Assembly (NCBI RefSeq): GCF_014333615.1
Contig: NZ_JACSCY010000017.1
Span: forward strand, 53,234-117,233
Direction of reading: 5' to 3'
From: Hymenobacter citatus
Lineage (GTDB): Bacteria; Bacteroidota; Bacteroidia; Cytophagales; Hymenobacteraceae
DNA length: 64,000 nt
In this document: in pieces, positions 51,097 through 59,274 of the stretch
How positions within the stretch are numbered: the first letter of the stretch is position 1
Layout of the letters: each line of letters opens with the position of its first letter
Notes under the pieces: model-generated
The model's database searches: none
Told to the model about the DNA's origin: nothing
What the model saw: only the letters and a program-made list of their open reading frames with translations
Translations under genes and position numbers: made by a program

Positions 51097-52632
51097 TTAT
51101 TCTGCCGTATCGGCCACCACTTTATACGTGGGGTCTTCCCAGTAATTCACATCAATCAGTGCCTGGGCGTTGGTGAGTAGGCGGCGGCAGTCGGGGCTGA
51201 GGTGGCGTAGGTGCAGGGTTTTGCCCAGCTTGGCGTAGCGTTCCGTAAGCTTGTTGAGGGCTTCGATGGCCGATAGATCGGTCACGCGGCTTTCGCGGAA
51301 GTCGATGATAACTTCCTGCGGGTCGCCGGCCGGATCAAACTTCTCGTTGAAGGCCACCACGGAGCCGAAGAACAGCGGCCCGAAAATCTCGTAGTGCTTG
51401 CGGCCCTGCTCGTCGAGGTGCTTGCGGGCACGGATGCGCAGGGCGTTTTCCCAGGCAAAGGCCAGCGCCGAAATCACCACGCCCATGAGCACGGCCAGCG
51501 CCAGATTCTGCGATATGGCCGTAATGAGCGTCACCAGCGCCATCACCACTACATCGGTGAGCGGCATACGGCCAATGATGCGCAGGCTGGCCCACTCAAA
51601 GGTGCCAATGACCACCATAAACATCACGCCGACCAGCGCCGCCAACGGCAGCCGCTCAATCAGCGACGAGCCCACCAGCACGAACAGCGCCAGCGCCCCC
51701 GCCGCCACAATGCCCGACAGCCGGTGCCGCCCCCGCGACTCAATGTTCACCATGGTTTGGCCAATCATGGCGCAGCCGCCCATGCCGCCCGTCAGGCCCG
51801 AGGCCACGTTCGCGAGGCCTTGCGCCACGCAGTCTTTGTTGCCGCGGCCGCGGGTGTCGGTCAGCTCGTCTACTACCGTCAGAGTCAGCAAGCTCTCCGT
51901 CAGGCCCACCAGCGCCATAATGAGGGAGTAGGGAAACACCAGCGCCAGCGTATCCCAGGTGAAGGGAATGGCTGGCAGGTGGGGGAGGGGTAGGCCGCCG
52001 CTGATGGACGCAATATCGCCCACCGACTTGGTGGGCAGGTTGCCGAAAATGACCAGCGCCGAAACCACCAGAATAGCCACCAGCGACGACGGCATGGCCT
52101 TGGTGAGCTTGGGTAGGAAATACACAATGGCCATGGTGAGCAACACCAAGCCCATCATCAACCACAGCGAAGCGCCCGTGAGCCAGTGCGTGGCACCGCT
52201 GGCGTCTTCGGTCTTAAACTGTTCCAACTGCGCCATGAAAATGATGATAGCCAGGCCATTCACGAAACCAAACACCACCGACTGCGGCACCAGCCGGATA
52301 AACTTTCCCAGGCGCAGCAGCCCTACCCCTATCTGAATCAGGCCCATGAGCGCCACAGCGGCAAACAGGTACTCTACGCCGTGCTGCTCTACCAAACTCA
52401 CAATGACCACGGCCACGGAGCCGGCCGCACCCGAAATCATGCCTGGTCGGCCACCCAGGATGCTGGTAATCAAACAAATAATAAACGCCGAACCGATGCC
52501 CACCAGCGGGCTAACGTGGGCCAGCAGGGCAAAGGCCACTACTTCGGGTACCAGGGCTAGGGCCGTGGTGAGGCCAGCCAATACTTCGTCCTTTGGGCTG
52601 TAGCCCTTGGTTAACTTATCAAGCAGAATCAT
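51097..52632 (-). CDS. SulP family anion transporter with STAS domain
   Basis: A 511-residue inner-membrane transporter of the SLC26/SulP family. It has the N-terminal LTKGYSPKDEVLAGLTTALALVPEVVAFALLAHVSPLVG, about 10-14 membrane helices including NGLAIIIFMAQLEQFK and GLANVASGLTGGMGGCAMIGQTMVNIESRGR, and a C-terminal cytoplasmic STAS domain (about 410-505). Members carry sulfate, bicarbonate or other anions; the exact substrate is not visible. It is transcribed divergently from a LysR-type gene, which may regulate it. A -7 box on this strand at 52833-52826 implies an mRNA leader of about 190 nt. Confidence 0.9.
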   Translation of the reverse strand: MILLDKLTKGYSPKDEVLAGLTTALALVPEVVAFALLAHVSPLVGIGSAFIICLITSILGGRPGMISGAAGSVAVVIVSLVEQHGVEYLFAAVALMGLIQIGVGLLRLGKFIRLVPQSVVFGFVNGLAIIIFMAQLEQFKTEDASGATHWLTGASLWLMMGLVLLTMAIVYFLPKLTKAMPSSLVAILVVSALVIFGNLPTKSVGDIASISGGLPLPHLPAIPFTWDTLALVFPYSLIMALVGLTESLLTLTVVDELTDTRGRGNKDCVAQGLANVASGLTGGMGGCAMIGQTMVNIESRGRHRLSGIVAAGALALFVLVGSSLIERLPLAALVGVMFMVVIGTFEWASLRIIGRMPLTDVVVMALVTLITAISQNLALAVLMGVVISALAFAWENALRIRARKHLDEQGRKHYEIFGPLFFGSVVAFNEKFDPAGDPQEVIIDFRESRVTDLSAIEALNKLTERYAKLGKTLHLRHLSPDCRRLLTNAQALIDVNYWEDPTYKVVADTAE

Positions 52633-52825
52633 GCAAAAAGGGAGTGCTCCGACCAGCGTGCGCAGTCGGTTAGAACAGCCGTGAGCGGCTGTCTATTAGA
52701 AAATCAGAAAACGTAGAAACGCGCGAAAAGGCCGCTACAGAAGGTAGGGGCCAGGGAACTGAGCCAAGGCTGCTCAGGGTGGAGTAGGAATGGGCGCGAG
52801 AAGGTAAATCGTCATAACGATGCCG

Positions 52826-52833
52826 CAAAGGTA
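52826..52833 (-). promoter_or_regulatory. Bacteroidota -7 promoter element for the SulP gene
   Basis: The minus strand reads TACCTTTG at 52833-52826, about 194 nt before the SulP start. The intervening leader contains a small hairpin (ACAGCCG...CGGCTGT, 52675-52692). The rest of the 374-bp gap to the LysR start shows no gene. Confidence 0.5.
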
Positions 52834-53006
52834 CGGCAGCGAGCCTTATAACTCGTGTGTAATGCGTAATGTTGAGTTGTGGGGGTAGTGGTAAAAGGGT
52901 AGGAAAACACTAGAAACCAACGTAATAGGCAGTGATAGGTAAGAAAACCTGCCGCGCCAGAGCCTACCTCAACATGCAACACGCACAACGCAACACTTCC
53001 TCAAAG

Positions 53007-53903
53007 ATGCTTTCCTACCCGCACGAAGTTTTCCTGGAAGTGGCCCGGCAGCTGAGCTTCACCAAGGCTAGCCAAACGCTGTTCGTGACGCAGTCGGCGG
53101 TGAGCAAGCAGGTGAAGGCCCTGGAAGAGCATTACAAAACGGGCCTGTTTGAGCGCCTCGGCAATACCGTGAAGCTGACGCCCGCCGGCGAGCTGTTGTA
53201 CCAGAAGTTGCTGCTGGCCCGGCAGCTCCAGCACGAGCTGCACCGCGATATGGCGGCGCTCAGCGAGGCGTTTTCACCGCAAGTACACATGGTGATTGGG
53301 GCCAGCACCACCATTTCGCTCTACGTGATTCCGCCGGTACTCTCGGCCTACCTCAGCAAATTCCCAAACACCCAGCTCACGCTCAAAAACCGCAACAGCG
53401 AGAACATCCTCAAGGCCCTGCTCGACCACGAAATCGACCTGGGCATTATCGAAGGCATCCACAAAGTAAGCAACGTGACCTATACGCCCCTGCTCACCGA
53501 CGAGGTGGTGGCGGTATGCTCGGCGCGTAATCCGTTTCGGCAGAAAGAGTTGCTAGCGAAGGACCTACTGCGGGTGCCCGTGGCCCTGCGGGAGGTAGGC
53601 TCGGGCACCTTGGCGGTGCTGGAAGAGGCCTTGGCCGAAAAGGGTATCAAGCTCACCGACCTACCAGTGAAGGTGCGCCTGGGCGGCACCGAAGCGCTCA
53701 AAAACTTTGTGCGCGTAGATACGTGCCTGGCTTTCCTACCCCGCCAGGCCGTGACAAAGGAGCTAGCGGCCGGCGAGCTGGTAGAAGTGCCCGTGCACGA
53801 CCTGAACCTGGTGCGCCACTTCGACTTTGTGCAGCGCAAGGGCACCGAAAATAACTTGCCCTATAAAACCTTCGTGCAGTTTGCGCAGCGCTATTACAGG
53901 TGA
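53007..53903 (+). CDS. LysR family transcriptional regulator
   Basis: A 298-residue regulator. The N-terminal winged HTH (YPHEVFLEVARQLSFTKASQTLFVTQSAVSKQVKALEEHYKTGLFER) is textbook LysR, followed by a type 2 periplasmic-binding-like effector domain (about 88-298). The start at 53007 is chosen because the earlier in-frame ATG (52974) and upstream codons add residues not found in the family. It is divergent from SulP, so it may control anion uptake, for example in response to sulfur status, though the effector cannot be deduced. Confidence 0.92.
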   Translation: MLSYPHEVFLEVARQLSFTKASQTLFVTQSAVSKQVKALEEHYKTGLFERLGNTVKLTPAGELLYQKLLLARQLQHELHRDMAALSEAFSPQVHMVIGASTTISLYVIPPVLSAYLSKFPNTQLTLKNRNSENILKALLDHEIDLGIIEGIHKVSNVTYTPLLTDEVVAVCSARNPFRQKELLAKDLLRVPVALREVGSGTLAVLEEALAEKGIKLTDLPVKVRLGGTEALKNFVRVDTCLAFLPRQAVTKELAAGELVEVPVHDLNLVRHFDFVQRKGTENNLPYKTFVQFAQRYYR

Positions 53904-54059
53904 GCCGGTAGGGTAGCTTTGGTTAAAAGCTTGGTATAGCGGGTAAACGAGCCAATCAGCAGCTTTACCTAGCTCATGCTGTGCGGTGGTAGAGCCAGAG
54001 AGGTATGGTGACTGTTGTAGAAGCTTTCCAAGCGAATTCAGCACCTCATTCGCTGTACC

Positions 54060-54276
54060 TAAAGTGCGCTGCAAAGGTATAGCAGTACCTCTTTGGTCGT
54101 GCTCCCCTTCACCACCCGCGCGCCCGGCACCTGGGGCCGCCACCACCTCGCTCGTCCAGGGCCACGTAGCTGCCATCGGCCAGGATAGGGTTGGTGGCGG
54201 CGACCACAAGGCGGCCGACTCAGGGGCACATAAAGGGCCCCAACGTAGCCCAGGCCGATAAAGTCGATGGTTAGAG
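54060..54276 (-). pseudogene. Remnant of an NAD(P)-binding (F420-dependent NADP reductase-like) oxidoreductase gene
   Basis: On the minus strand three frames in succession give pieces that join into one family: IDFIGLGYVGALYV (GxGxxG start), VVAATNPILADGSYVALDE, EVVAAPGA, then VPGARVVKGSTTKEVLLYL. These match the order of the NADPH-dependent F420 reductase-like fold (DATNP...GEVVA..VPGARVVKAFNT). At least two frameshifts are needed, so it is decayed. The rest of the 513-bp gap 53904-54416 has no recognisable gene. Low certainty. Confidence 0.45.
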
Positions 54277-54360
54277 AAGACAGGGTAGGGGAAGTTTGGG
54301 GGAGCAGAAGAAAAACACTGCATCTGGCAGGCGCCGAAAATGGTCGGGGAGAACCAGTTC

Positions 54361-54401
54361 GCCCTGGTAGGACCTTCTCCTAGAGAAGGTCCTACCAGGG
54401 C
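54361..54401. repeat. Perfect 19-bp hairpin with family A core
   Basis: GCCCTGGTAGGACCTTCTC (54361-54379), loop CTA, then the exact complement (54383-54401). The GGACCTTCTC/GAGAAGGTCC core is that of family A repeats. It lies just after the NmrA-like gene stop and may be its terminator. Confidence 0.88.
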
Positions 54402-54416
54402 TGGGGACTTATGCCC

Positions 54417-55307
54417 CTAGGCAGAAGCCGCCGCTGCACGCGGTGAGGTCTCGGAGAAGTACTGCAGCTTCAAGTACTCGGGCAGTGAGGTGGGCTTGCG
54501 CCCCAGCAGCCGCTCCACCGTGTCGTGCGTGTCGGCCAGCATACCGTGCTTGGTTGCTAGGCCCCACTGGGCGAAAAAGGTGGCCACGGGGGCGGGGAGG
54601 CCAGCCGCTACTTTCTCGGCCACGTAAGGCTCCTGTTCAAGGTTGTGGTAGGCAATGGACCGGCCCGTGAGCCGGGAGAACTCGCGGGCTACGTCGTGGA
54701 AAGAGTAAGCCTCGCTCCCGCTCAGCGTGTATTCTTGGTTGTCGTGGCCTTCGCTGGTGAGCAGGGCAGCCGTGGCGGCGGCTAGGTCGGTGCGCTTGAT
54801 AAAGGCTACTTTGCCGTCGCCGGCGGTGAAGCGAATTTCTGTCTCGGGCACCTCGCGCCCAATCAGAAGCAGCAAGCTGTCGAAGTAGTAGCCGTTTCGG
54901 ATGATGGTGTAGGTCAGGCCCGAGGCCTTTAGGTAGGCTTCCGTGGCCAGGTCGCTTTCCGTCACCTGGGGCATCACGAAGTTGGAGCTGCGCTGGATGC
55001 TGGTGTAGAACAGATGCTTGACGCCGACCTGCTTGGCCGCATCAATCACGTTGCGGTGCTGGATGGTGCGGTCGGTGAAGGCCACGGCGGACACCAGCAG
55101 CACTTTCTCGATGCCCTGAAAAGCCTGCACCAACGAGTCGCGGTCGAAGTAGTCGCCTTGGCGCACGTCCACGCCGCGCGCCACTAGGTCGGTGGCTTTG
55201 CTGGTGTCGCGCACTAGGGCGGCAATTTCCGAGGCCGGAGTGGTGGTGAGCAGCACGTCAATGGTTTCGTGGCCTAAACCACCAGTGGCTCCTGTTATTA
55301 AGATCAT
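54417..55307 (-). CDS. NmrA/SDR-type NAD(P)-binding oxidoreductase (quinone oxidoreductase 2-like)
   Basis: A 296-residue atypical short-chain dehydrogenase. The N-terminal MILITGATGGLGHETIDVLL binds NADP; DVRQGDYFDRDSLVQAFQGIEKVLLVSAVAF, HLFYTSIQRSS and YTIIRNGYYFDSLL follow the YtfG/NmrA pattern of quinone or azo-type reductases and redox sensors. The frame remains open far upstream (to 55799), but that part overlaps the divergent HxlR gene and its operator sites, so the ATG at 55307 is chosen. It is divergent from HxlR, its probable regulator. HxlR/NmrA pairs commonly respond to electrophiles or quinones. Confidence 0.9.
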   Translation of the reverse strand: MILITGATGGLGHETIDVLLTTTPASEIAALVRDTSKATDLVARGVDVRQGDYFDRDSLVQAFQGIEKVLLVSAVAFTDRTIQHRNVIDAAKQVGVKHLFYTSIQRSSNFVMPQVTESDLATEAYLKASGLTYTIIRNGYYFDSLLLLIGREVPETEIRFTAGDGKVAFIKRTDLAAATAALLTSEGHDNQEYTLSGSEAYSFHDVAREFSRLTGRSIAYHNLEQEPYVAEKVAAGLPAPVATFFAQWGLATKHGMLADTHDTVERLLGRKPTSLPEYLKLQYFSETSPRAAAASA

Positions 55308-55493
55308 GGGAAAAAAAGTTGAAAACCACGACTGCGTGGTCGGCAAGAAAAGGATATAATGAGCAGAAGAAACAGCCCGTGGAAAGCGCAAGTCGCAAGA
55401 AATGGTGCAGAGGCCGTGAAGGCTCCAGAGGATGTTTTGACGCCGAACCGGCCGGGTGACCAGTAGCAAGGCAACCAAAAAACACCTATATTT

Positions 55494-55510
55494 ACTTGCA
55501 ATTTGCAAGT
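55494..55510. promoter_or_regulatory. HxlR-type operator dyad 1
   Basis: ACTTGC-AATTT-GCAAGT, a perfect 6-bp dyad with 5-bp spacer, in the 253-bp divergent region between the NmrA-like and HxlR genes. A near-identical second site lies at 55529-55545, centre to centre 35 bp. Confidence 0.65.
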
Positions 55511-55528
55511 GCAAATATAAGCTAATAA

Positions 55529-55545
55529 GCTTGCAAAAAGCAAGT
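55529..55545. promoter_or_regulatory. HxlR-type operator dyad 2
   Basis: GCTTGC-AAAAA-GCAAGT, differing from dyad 1 only at the first base of the half-site and in the spacer; it ends 15 nt before the HxlR start. Confidence 0.65.
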
Positions 55546-55560
55546 AAAAATATTTTTCTC

Positions 55561-55977
55561 ATGAAGGAGCTTAAACAGCGTTCTACCTGCCCGGTCAGCA
55601 CCTCGCTCGACGTGTTGGGAGATAAATGGACCCTGCTGATTCTCAGGGATATGGTATTTTCAGGCAAGTCCTCGTATGGGCAGTTTCTGCAATCGGCCGA
55701 AAAAATGGCCACCAACGTGCTGGCCGACCGCCTGGCGCTGCTTGAGGCGCAGGGCATCGTCACCAAGACCGTGGCCGCCGATAAGAAATCCAAGTTCACC
55801 TACCGCCTAACAGAAAAAGGGGTAGATGTCGTCCCCATTATTGTTGAGCTGGTGCGATGGGGCGCCAAGCACGCCGCCACCATCGTCGATCCAGCCCTGC
55901 TGGCCGAACTAGAGTCCGGGAAAGACGCGGCTGTGGCCAAGTACCAGCAGCTGGCCCGCGACAAGGCCCTGGCCTAA
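55561..55977 (+). CDS. HxlR family transcriptional regulator
   Basis: A 138-residue winged-helix regulator (CPVSTSLDVLGDKWTLLILRDMVFSGKSSYGQFLQS, MATNVLADRLALLEAQGIVTKTV, FTYRLTEKGVDVVPIIVELVRWGAKHA). An N-terminal CPV cysteine (C10), conserved in redox- or electrophile-sensing HxlR proteins, is present. Two matching dyads upstream suggest autoregulation and control of the divergent NmrA-like gene. The frame opens upstream to 55456, which would run through the operators; the ATG at 55561 is chosen. Confidence 0.93.
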   Translation: MKELKQRSTCPVSTSLDVLGDKWTLLILRDMVFSGKSSYGQFLQSAEKMATNVLADRLALLEAQGIVTKTVAADKKSKFTYRLTEKGVDVVPIIVELVRWGAKHAATIVDPALLAELESGKDAAVAKYQQLARDKALA

Positions 55978-56061
55978 TCCCAAAGCAGTGGGCCGCGCCA
56001 AGCGAAGGCAGCGGCCGGCACCGCTCGCTCGAAGATTGCGCGGGTCAGCAACGTGCTTAGT

Positions 56062-56748
56062 GGCAAGCTAAAAACGACGCCCACTCTGCCTGTATAGTAT
56101 TCCCTACGGCCTGCAACTGGACCGCACAGCCTATCACACCAGGGTATACGATGCCAAGCTCACGGCCGAGCAAGCAGATGGCTAGTTTGGGTGGAGGCTA
56201 TTCCGGCACAAAGTCGTGGAGCTGGACTATGATAAGGGACTGCTGATGCTGACCGTGCACGCGCAGCTGCTGCCGAGGGTAGCCCGGGGCAAGCGCTACA
56301 CGAAGCTCGCCCTGACGTTTGCCAAAGACAAAGACCTGCTGCTCATTCCAAGCTCCATCAAGCAAAGCGGCGTGGTTAATACGGATTCGATACAGGCTAT
56401 TAGCGCATGGCGCTGCTGGACGGATACCCTGTTGCAGCAAGCGGCTTTCCCACCGCAAAGATGCCCGTTCTCAGCAAGGCCCTCAGGAAGGGAGCGCAGG
56501 GAAATGAAATGTCGGTCCTCACCGCGCAACTCGCCACCTTACAACTCGGCCCTTACCAGCTCAAGCAGGTTCTCGTGCAGCTGCTGACGACCAACAAGCC
56601 GCTACCAGGCAAAAATATGCACCTGCTGGGCAACGAGGTCTTGAAGCGATTCAAGGTGCTGCTGGACCTGCAACAGAACATCGTCTACCTAAAACCCAAC
56701 TACTTCTATACGGCCGACTTCATGGACTACAAGGAAGCGGACGCTTAG
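56062..56748 (+). pseudogene. Retropepsin-like aspartyl protease, broken by a nonsense codon and a frameshift
   Basis: In one frame: SIPYGLQLDRTAYHTRVYDAKLTAEQADG, TAG (56183-56185), FGWRLFRHKVVELDYDKGLLMLTV and on to SIQAI. The product then continues in another frame from about 56407: ALLDGYPVAASG, then NMHLLGNEVLKRFKVLLDLQQNIVYLKPNYFY to the stop at 56748. The joined product follows the Bacteroidota retropepsin-like family (ADGxxGWxLFxxKVVELDYD, then a DTG motif, then LIGNDVLKRFNVxxDxxxxxxYLKPN). Here the second catalytic motif reads LLDGYPV, without Thr, adding a lost catalytic triad residue. It is decaying; the flanking DNA 55978-56061 shows no start. Confidence 0.7.
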
Positions 56749-57059
56749 GTAGACAGGTAGGTAGGGCTATCATGTTTTGCCCTTTTACGCTTATGCAAGT
56801 ACCTGCGAACATACACGCTCATGCGCATGTCGTCTGGCCTACTCTTGCAGAAAATAGGCAGCAGAGCCGTTCTCCGTAGAAGGGAAACAGAGCGTTCTAC
56901 TGCTCTTCTACTTACGCTGCGAAATCCTACGTAGGCGCGCCAGCGACGACGGCATTGTGCCAGGTGCCCGCGCAAGAAGGGTCCCATTCTTGTGGCATCT
57001 CTGGTAGCGAAGCCTTCCTTATTCTGCTGCTCTTGCTCTACTATAAGCCTCCTACTTGC
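56749..57059. other. 311-bp gap, nothing recognised
   Basis: Only short frames without family resemblance and no obvious repeat. It separates the retropepsin pseudogene from the HNH gene. Confidence 0.5.
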
Positions 57060-57740
57060 ATGTTTCTTGCCCAAAACGGCACGCGGCCAGTTGCCGGCCG
57101 CACCATTACCTATACCAGTCTGCCCCCACACTCAGCTACCATTCAAGCCGTCATCGTCGAACTCCGCCACCCGTTGGCCGAGCTGGACAATGGCGCACTG
57201 GTCCCCGTGAAGGCCCTACACGTCGTCGTGACGGATGAGCGCTGGCTTCCCATCCAAGACTTTGCCGACCAGTACCTGCTCTCCTCACATGGCAAAGTGG
57301 TCAGCTTAGGCTACCGGCACACGGACCGGCAACGGCTTCTGCAGGCTTCCGGCGCCCAGCGCTACCCCTCTGTCAGTCTCTACCATGCGGCCGGGATGAA
57401 ACAAGTGGGACTGAACCGACTGGTAGCCCACCACTTTCTGCCGCCCCCGGCGCAGGAGCGCTTTCGGCATGTGATTCCCAAGGACGGCAATCATCTGAAT
57501 CTACATGCAGAGAATCTGCAGTGGGTCGATCAGCGCGAACAGGAGGACCAAGCAGTGCTGGAGCGGTTTCACCGCTGTGGCGCCCGCAACGCTAACAGCA
57601 AACTCACACCGGCGCTTGTGCGCGAAATTCGCGCCCTGGCTGCGCAGGGGCACAGCTACCAGCAACTGGCCACTCGGTTTGGCGTCAGCCGGCCCACGGT
57701 CTCGCTCCTCGTGCGACGCCTCACCTGGCGGACCGTATAG
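57060..57740 (+). CDS. NUMOD4/HNH endonuclease with C-terminal helix-turn-helix
   Basis: A 226-residue free-standing homing-endonuclease-like protein. An N-terminal NUMOD4-type motif (VVTDERWLPIQDFADQYLLSSHGKVVSLGY) is followed by an HNH_3-type nuclease (GLNRLVAHHFLPPPAQERFRHVIPKDGNHLNLHAENLQWVDQREQ), whose metal-binding residues are the H-H and N-H-x-x-x-N pattern. A C-terminal resolvase-like HTH (LVREIRALAAQGHSYQQLATRFGVSRPTVSLLVRRLTW) completes it. The frame is open from 56955 but the ATG at 57060 starts the recognisable sequence. No intron or intein is visible nearby, so it appears to be an independent mobile gene or phage remnant. Neighbouring accessory and broken genes fit that. Confidence 0.85.
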   Translation: MFLAQNGTRPVAGRTITYTSLPPHSATIQAVIVELRHPLAELDNGALVPVKALHVVVTDERWLPIQDFADQYLLSSHGKVVSLGYRHTDRQRLLQASGAQRYPSVSLYHAAGMKQVGLNRLVAHHFLPPPAQERFRHVIPKDGNHLNLHAENLQWVDQREQEDQAVLERFHRCGARNANSKLTPALVREIRALAAQGHSYQQLATRFGVSRPTVSLLVRRLTWRTV

Positions 57741-57869
57741 CTGGCATACACGAAAGTCCTTTACATGAGGCGCTTCTTTCGTTGCAAGAAGGCAGCATCA
57801 GTGCAGTTAATGAGCCGGCTCCTTGCACCACACAACCCATACCCACAACGGCTGCGTAGGAAAAGCGCT

Positions 57870-58448
57870 ATGCCACACCCGTTACGAGAACACCTAGAGC
57901 AAGTAGTCTCGCTCACGAACGAAGAGTTCGCCTTGGTGCTTTCCTACTTCAGCTGCCGTCGCTTTCGTAAGCACCAGTTTCTACTCCGGGAAGGAGAACG
58001 TGTGCCCTATATCTACTTCGTGGTGCAGGGGCTACTCAAACTCGTGCACACCGACTCGGCGGGCCGAGCGCACATTGTTTCATTTGCCCTGGAAGACTGG
58101 TGGGAAGGAGACTTTGCCGCCTATCTGGCTCAGGCCCCGGCCACGCTCTCTCTGCAGTGCGTGGAGCCGACAACGGTGTGGTGTTTGCCGCTGGCCGGCT
58201 ACCAGCAGCTCTGCGCCCGTCTCCCTGCAATTACCTACTTCTTCATGGTCAAGTTCGCCCGGGGTGGCTTGGCGGCGCAGCAGCGTATTCTCTCGCTGCT
58301 CACCTTGCCAGCCAAAGAGCGATATGAGCGACTGCTACACCAGTATCCTACATTGCCACAGCGGGTTTCGAAAACACAGTTGGCTGCCTACTTGGGCGTT
58401 TCGCGCGAAACCTTAAGCCGGCTGGCCGAGCAACGTCCCCCAAAATAG
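57870..58448 (+). CDS. Crp/Fnr family transcriptional regulator
   Basis: A 192-residue cAMP-receptor-type regulator. The cyclic-nucleotide-binding-like beta-roll runs from FRKHQFLLREGERVPYIYFVVQGLLKLVHTDSAGRAHIVSFA, with a central dimerisation helix and a C-terminal HTH (RVSKTQLAAYLGVSRETLSRLAEQRPPK). The start at 57870 gives the usual N-terminus. In Bacteroidota such Crp-like genes often sit upstream of a small enzyme gene they control; here the Rid-family gene follows by 69 nt. No cNMP-contact residue set could be confirmed by eye, so the effector is uncertain. Confidence 0.9.
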   Translation: MPHPLREHLEQVVSLTNEEFALVLSYFSCRRFRKHQFLLREGERVPYIYFVVQGLLKLVHTDSAGRAHIVSFALEDWWEGDFAAYLAQAPATLSLQCVEPTTVWCLPLAGYQQLCARLPAITYFFMVKFARGGLAAQQRILSLLTLPAKERYERLLHQYPTLPQRVSKTQLAAYLGVSRETLSRLAEQRPPK

Positions 58449-58517
58449 TGCGGTAGATCACAGGTGATGCGTGAAACCGGGTGAGACCTTTGTCCCCGTA
58501 TCCACACGCACTCAACA

Positions 58518-58919
58518 ATGGAAAAAAGAATTAGTAATCCCTGGCAGTGGCAAGCAACAAGTGCCTATAATCAGGCCGTCGAAGTACGACAACCGTCTGC
58601 CACGCTCTACTGCGCGGGCCAAGCAGCTATTGATGCCAACGGCATCCCCAGCACGGGCGATATGCGAGCCCAGTTGCAGCAAGTACTCCGCAACGTGGAG
58701 CAGGTCGTAACGACAGCCGGGTACCACCTGCGCGACATCGTACACATCCGCCTATACACCACGGATACGGCCGCATTATTTGGCCCGGAGGGCTGCTTTG
58801 ATGTATTTACCAATTGGGTAACCCAGCATGCCATCCAAGCCGCAGCCACGATGGTGGAAATCAACTTTTTGGCGTATGAGGGACTAAAAGTAGAGATGGA
58901 GGCCATTGCGGTACGCTAA
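58518..58919 (+). CDS. RidA/YjgF/UK114 family protein (non-canonical, lacking the catalytic arginine)
   Basis: A 133-residue Rid-family protein (NPWQWQATSAYNQAVEVRQPSATLYCAGQAAIDANG, LYTTDTAALFGPEGCFDVFTNW, TMVEINFLAYEGLKVEMEAIAVR). Canonical RidA uses an Arg in the (R)xxVEV motif to hydrolyse 2-aminoacrylate; here the corresponding position is Thr (ATMVEI), so it is likely a different Rid subgroup, perhaps binding another small molecule. It follows the Crp gene, which may control it. A terminator hairpin follows. Confidence 0.88.
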   Translation: MEKRISNPWQWQATSAYNQAVEVRQPSATLYCAGQAAIDANGIPSTGDMRAQLQQVLRNVEQVVTTAGYHLRDIVHIRLYTTDTAALFGPEGCFDVFTNWVTQHAIQAAATMVEINFLAYEGLKVEMEAIAVR

Positions 58920-58986
58920 CCAGCAAACCCGTCAGCCCCTCATACTGGAACAAGCAGCTGCCTGGTTTAAGCAAACGGAATCGGAA

Positions 58987-59019
58987 AGAGGCGCCACCAT
59001 CAAATGCAGTGGCGCCTCT
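58987..59019. terminator. Intrinsic terminator after the Rid-family gene
   Basis: 11-bp arms AGAGGCGCCAC / GTGGCGCCTCT around an 11-nt loop, then CTCCTT. It lies 67 nt after the stop. The remaining gap up to the TetR operator shows no gene. Confidence 0.8.
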
Positions 59020-59249
59020 CTCCTTAGTATGCTAACAAATAGCGTTTAATCCCTCTTGAACGAAGAAAGCCTACCCTATGCGTGGTAATTGTTATCCGTC
59101 ACATGTTCTCTTCTCTGGGAGCGAGTGGTAAAACACCCTTCAAGCGAATCGTCAGATTGCGATGCTCTTGCGCTATTGTTATCTAAGTCCCTTTCTCGCA
59201 AGCCATGGAATAGTATATACTTCATGTGTTCTGAAAAAGAGCAAACCGG

Positions 59250-59269
59250 ATGTCTCAAATTAGAGACAT
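59250..59269. promoter_or_regulatory. TetR operator 1, upstream of tetR
   Basis: ATGTCTC-AAATTA-GAGACAT, a perfect 7-bp dyad with 6-bp spacer and an AATT centre. It lies 5 bp before the -7 box at 59275-59282, inside the promoter spacer, so occupancy would block transcription of the regulator gene. The same half-sites recur at 59863-59882. Confidence 0.75.
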
Positions 59270-59274
59270 TTTAC

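Noticed and set aside
53763..54323. 186-codon minus frame overlapping the LysR 3' end
   Set aside because: Overlaps LysR codons and mixes frames of a decayed oxidoreductase; treated as pseudogene remnant plus noise.
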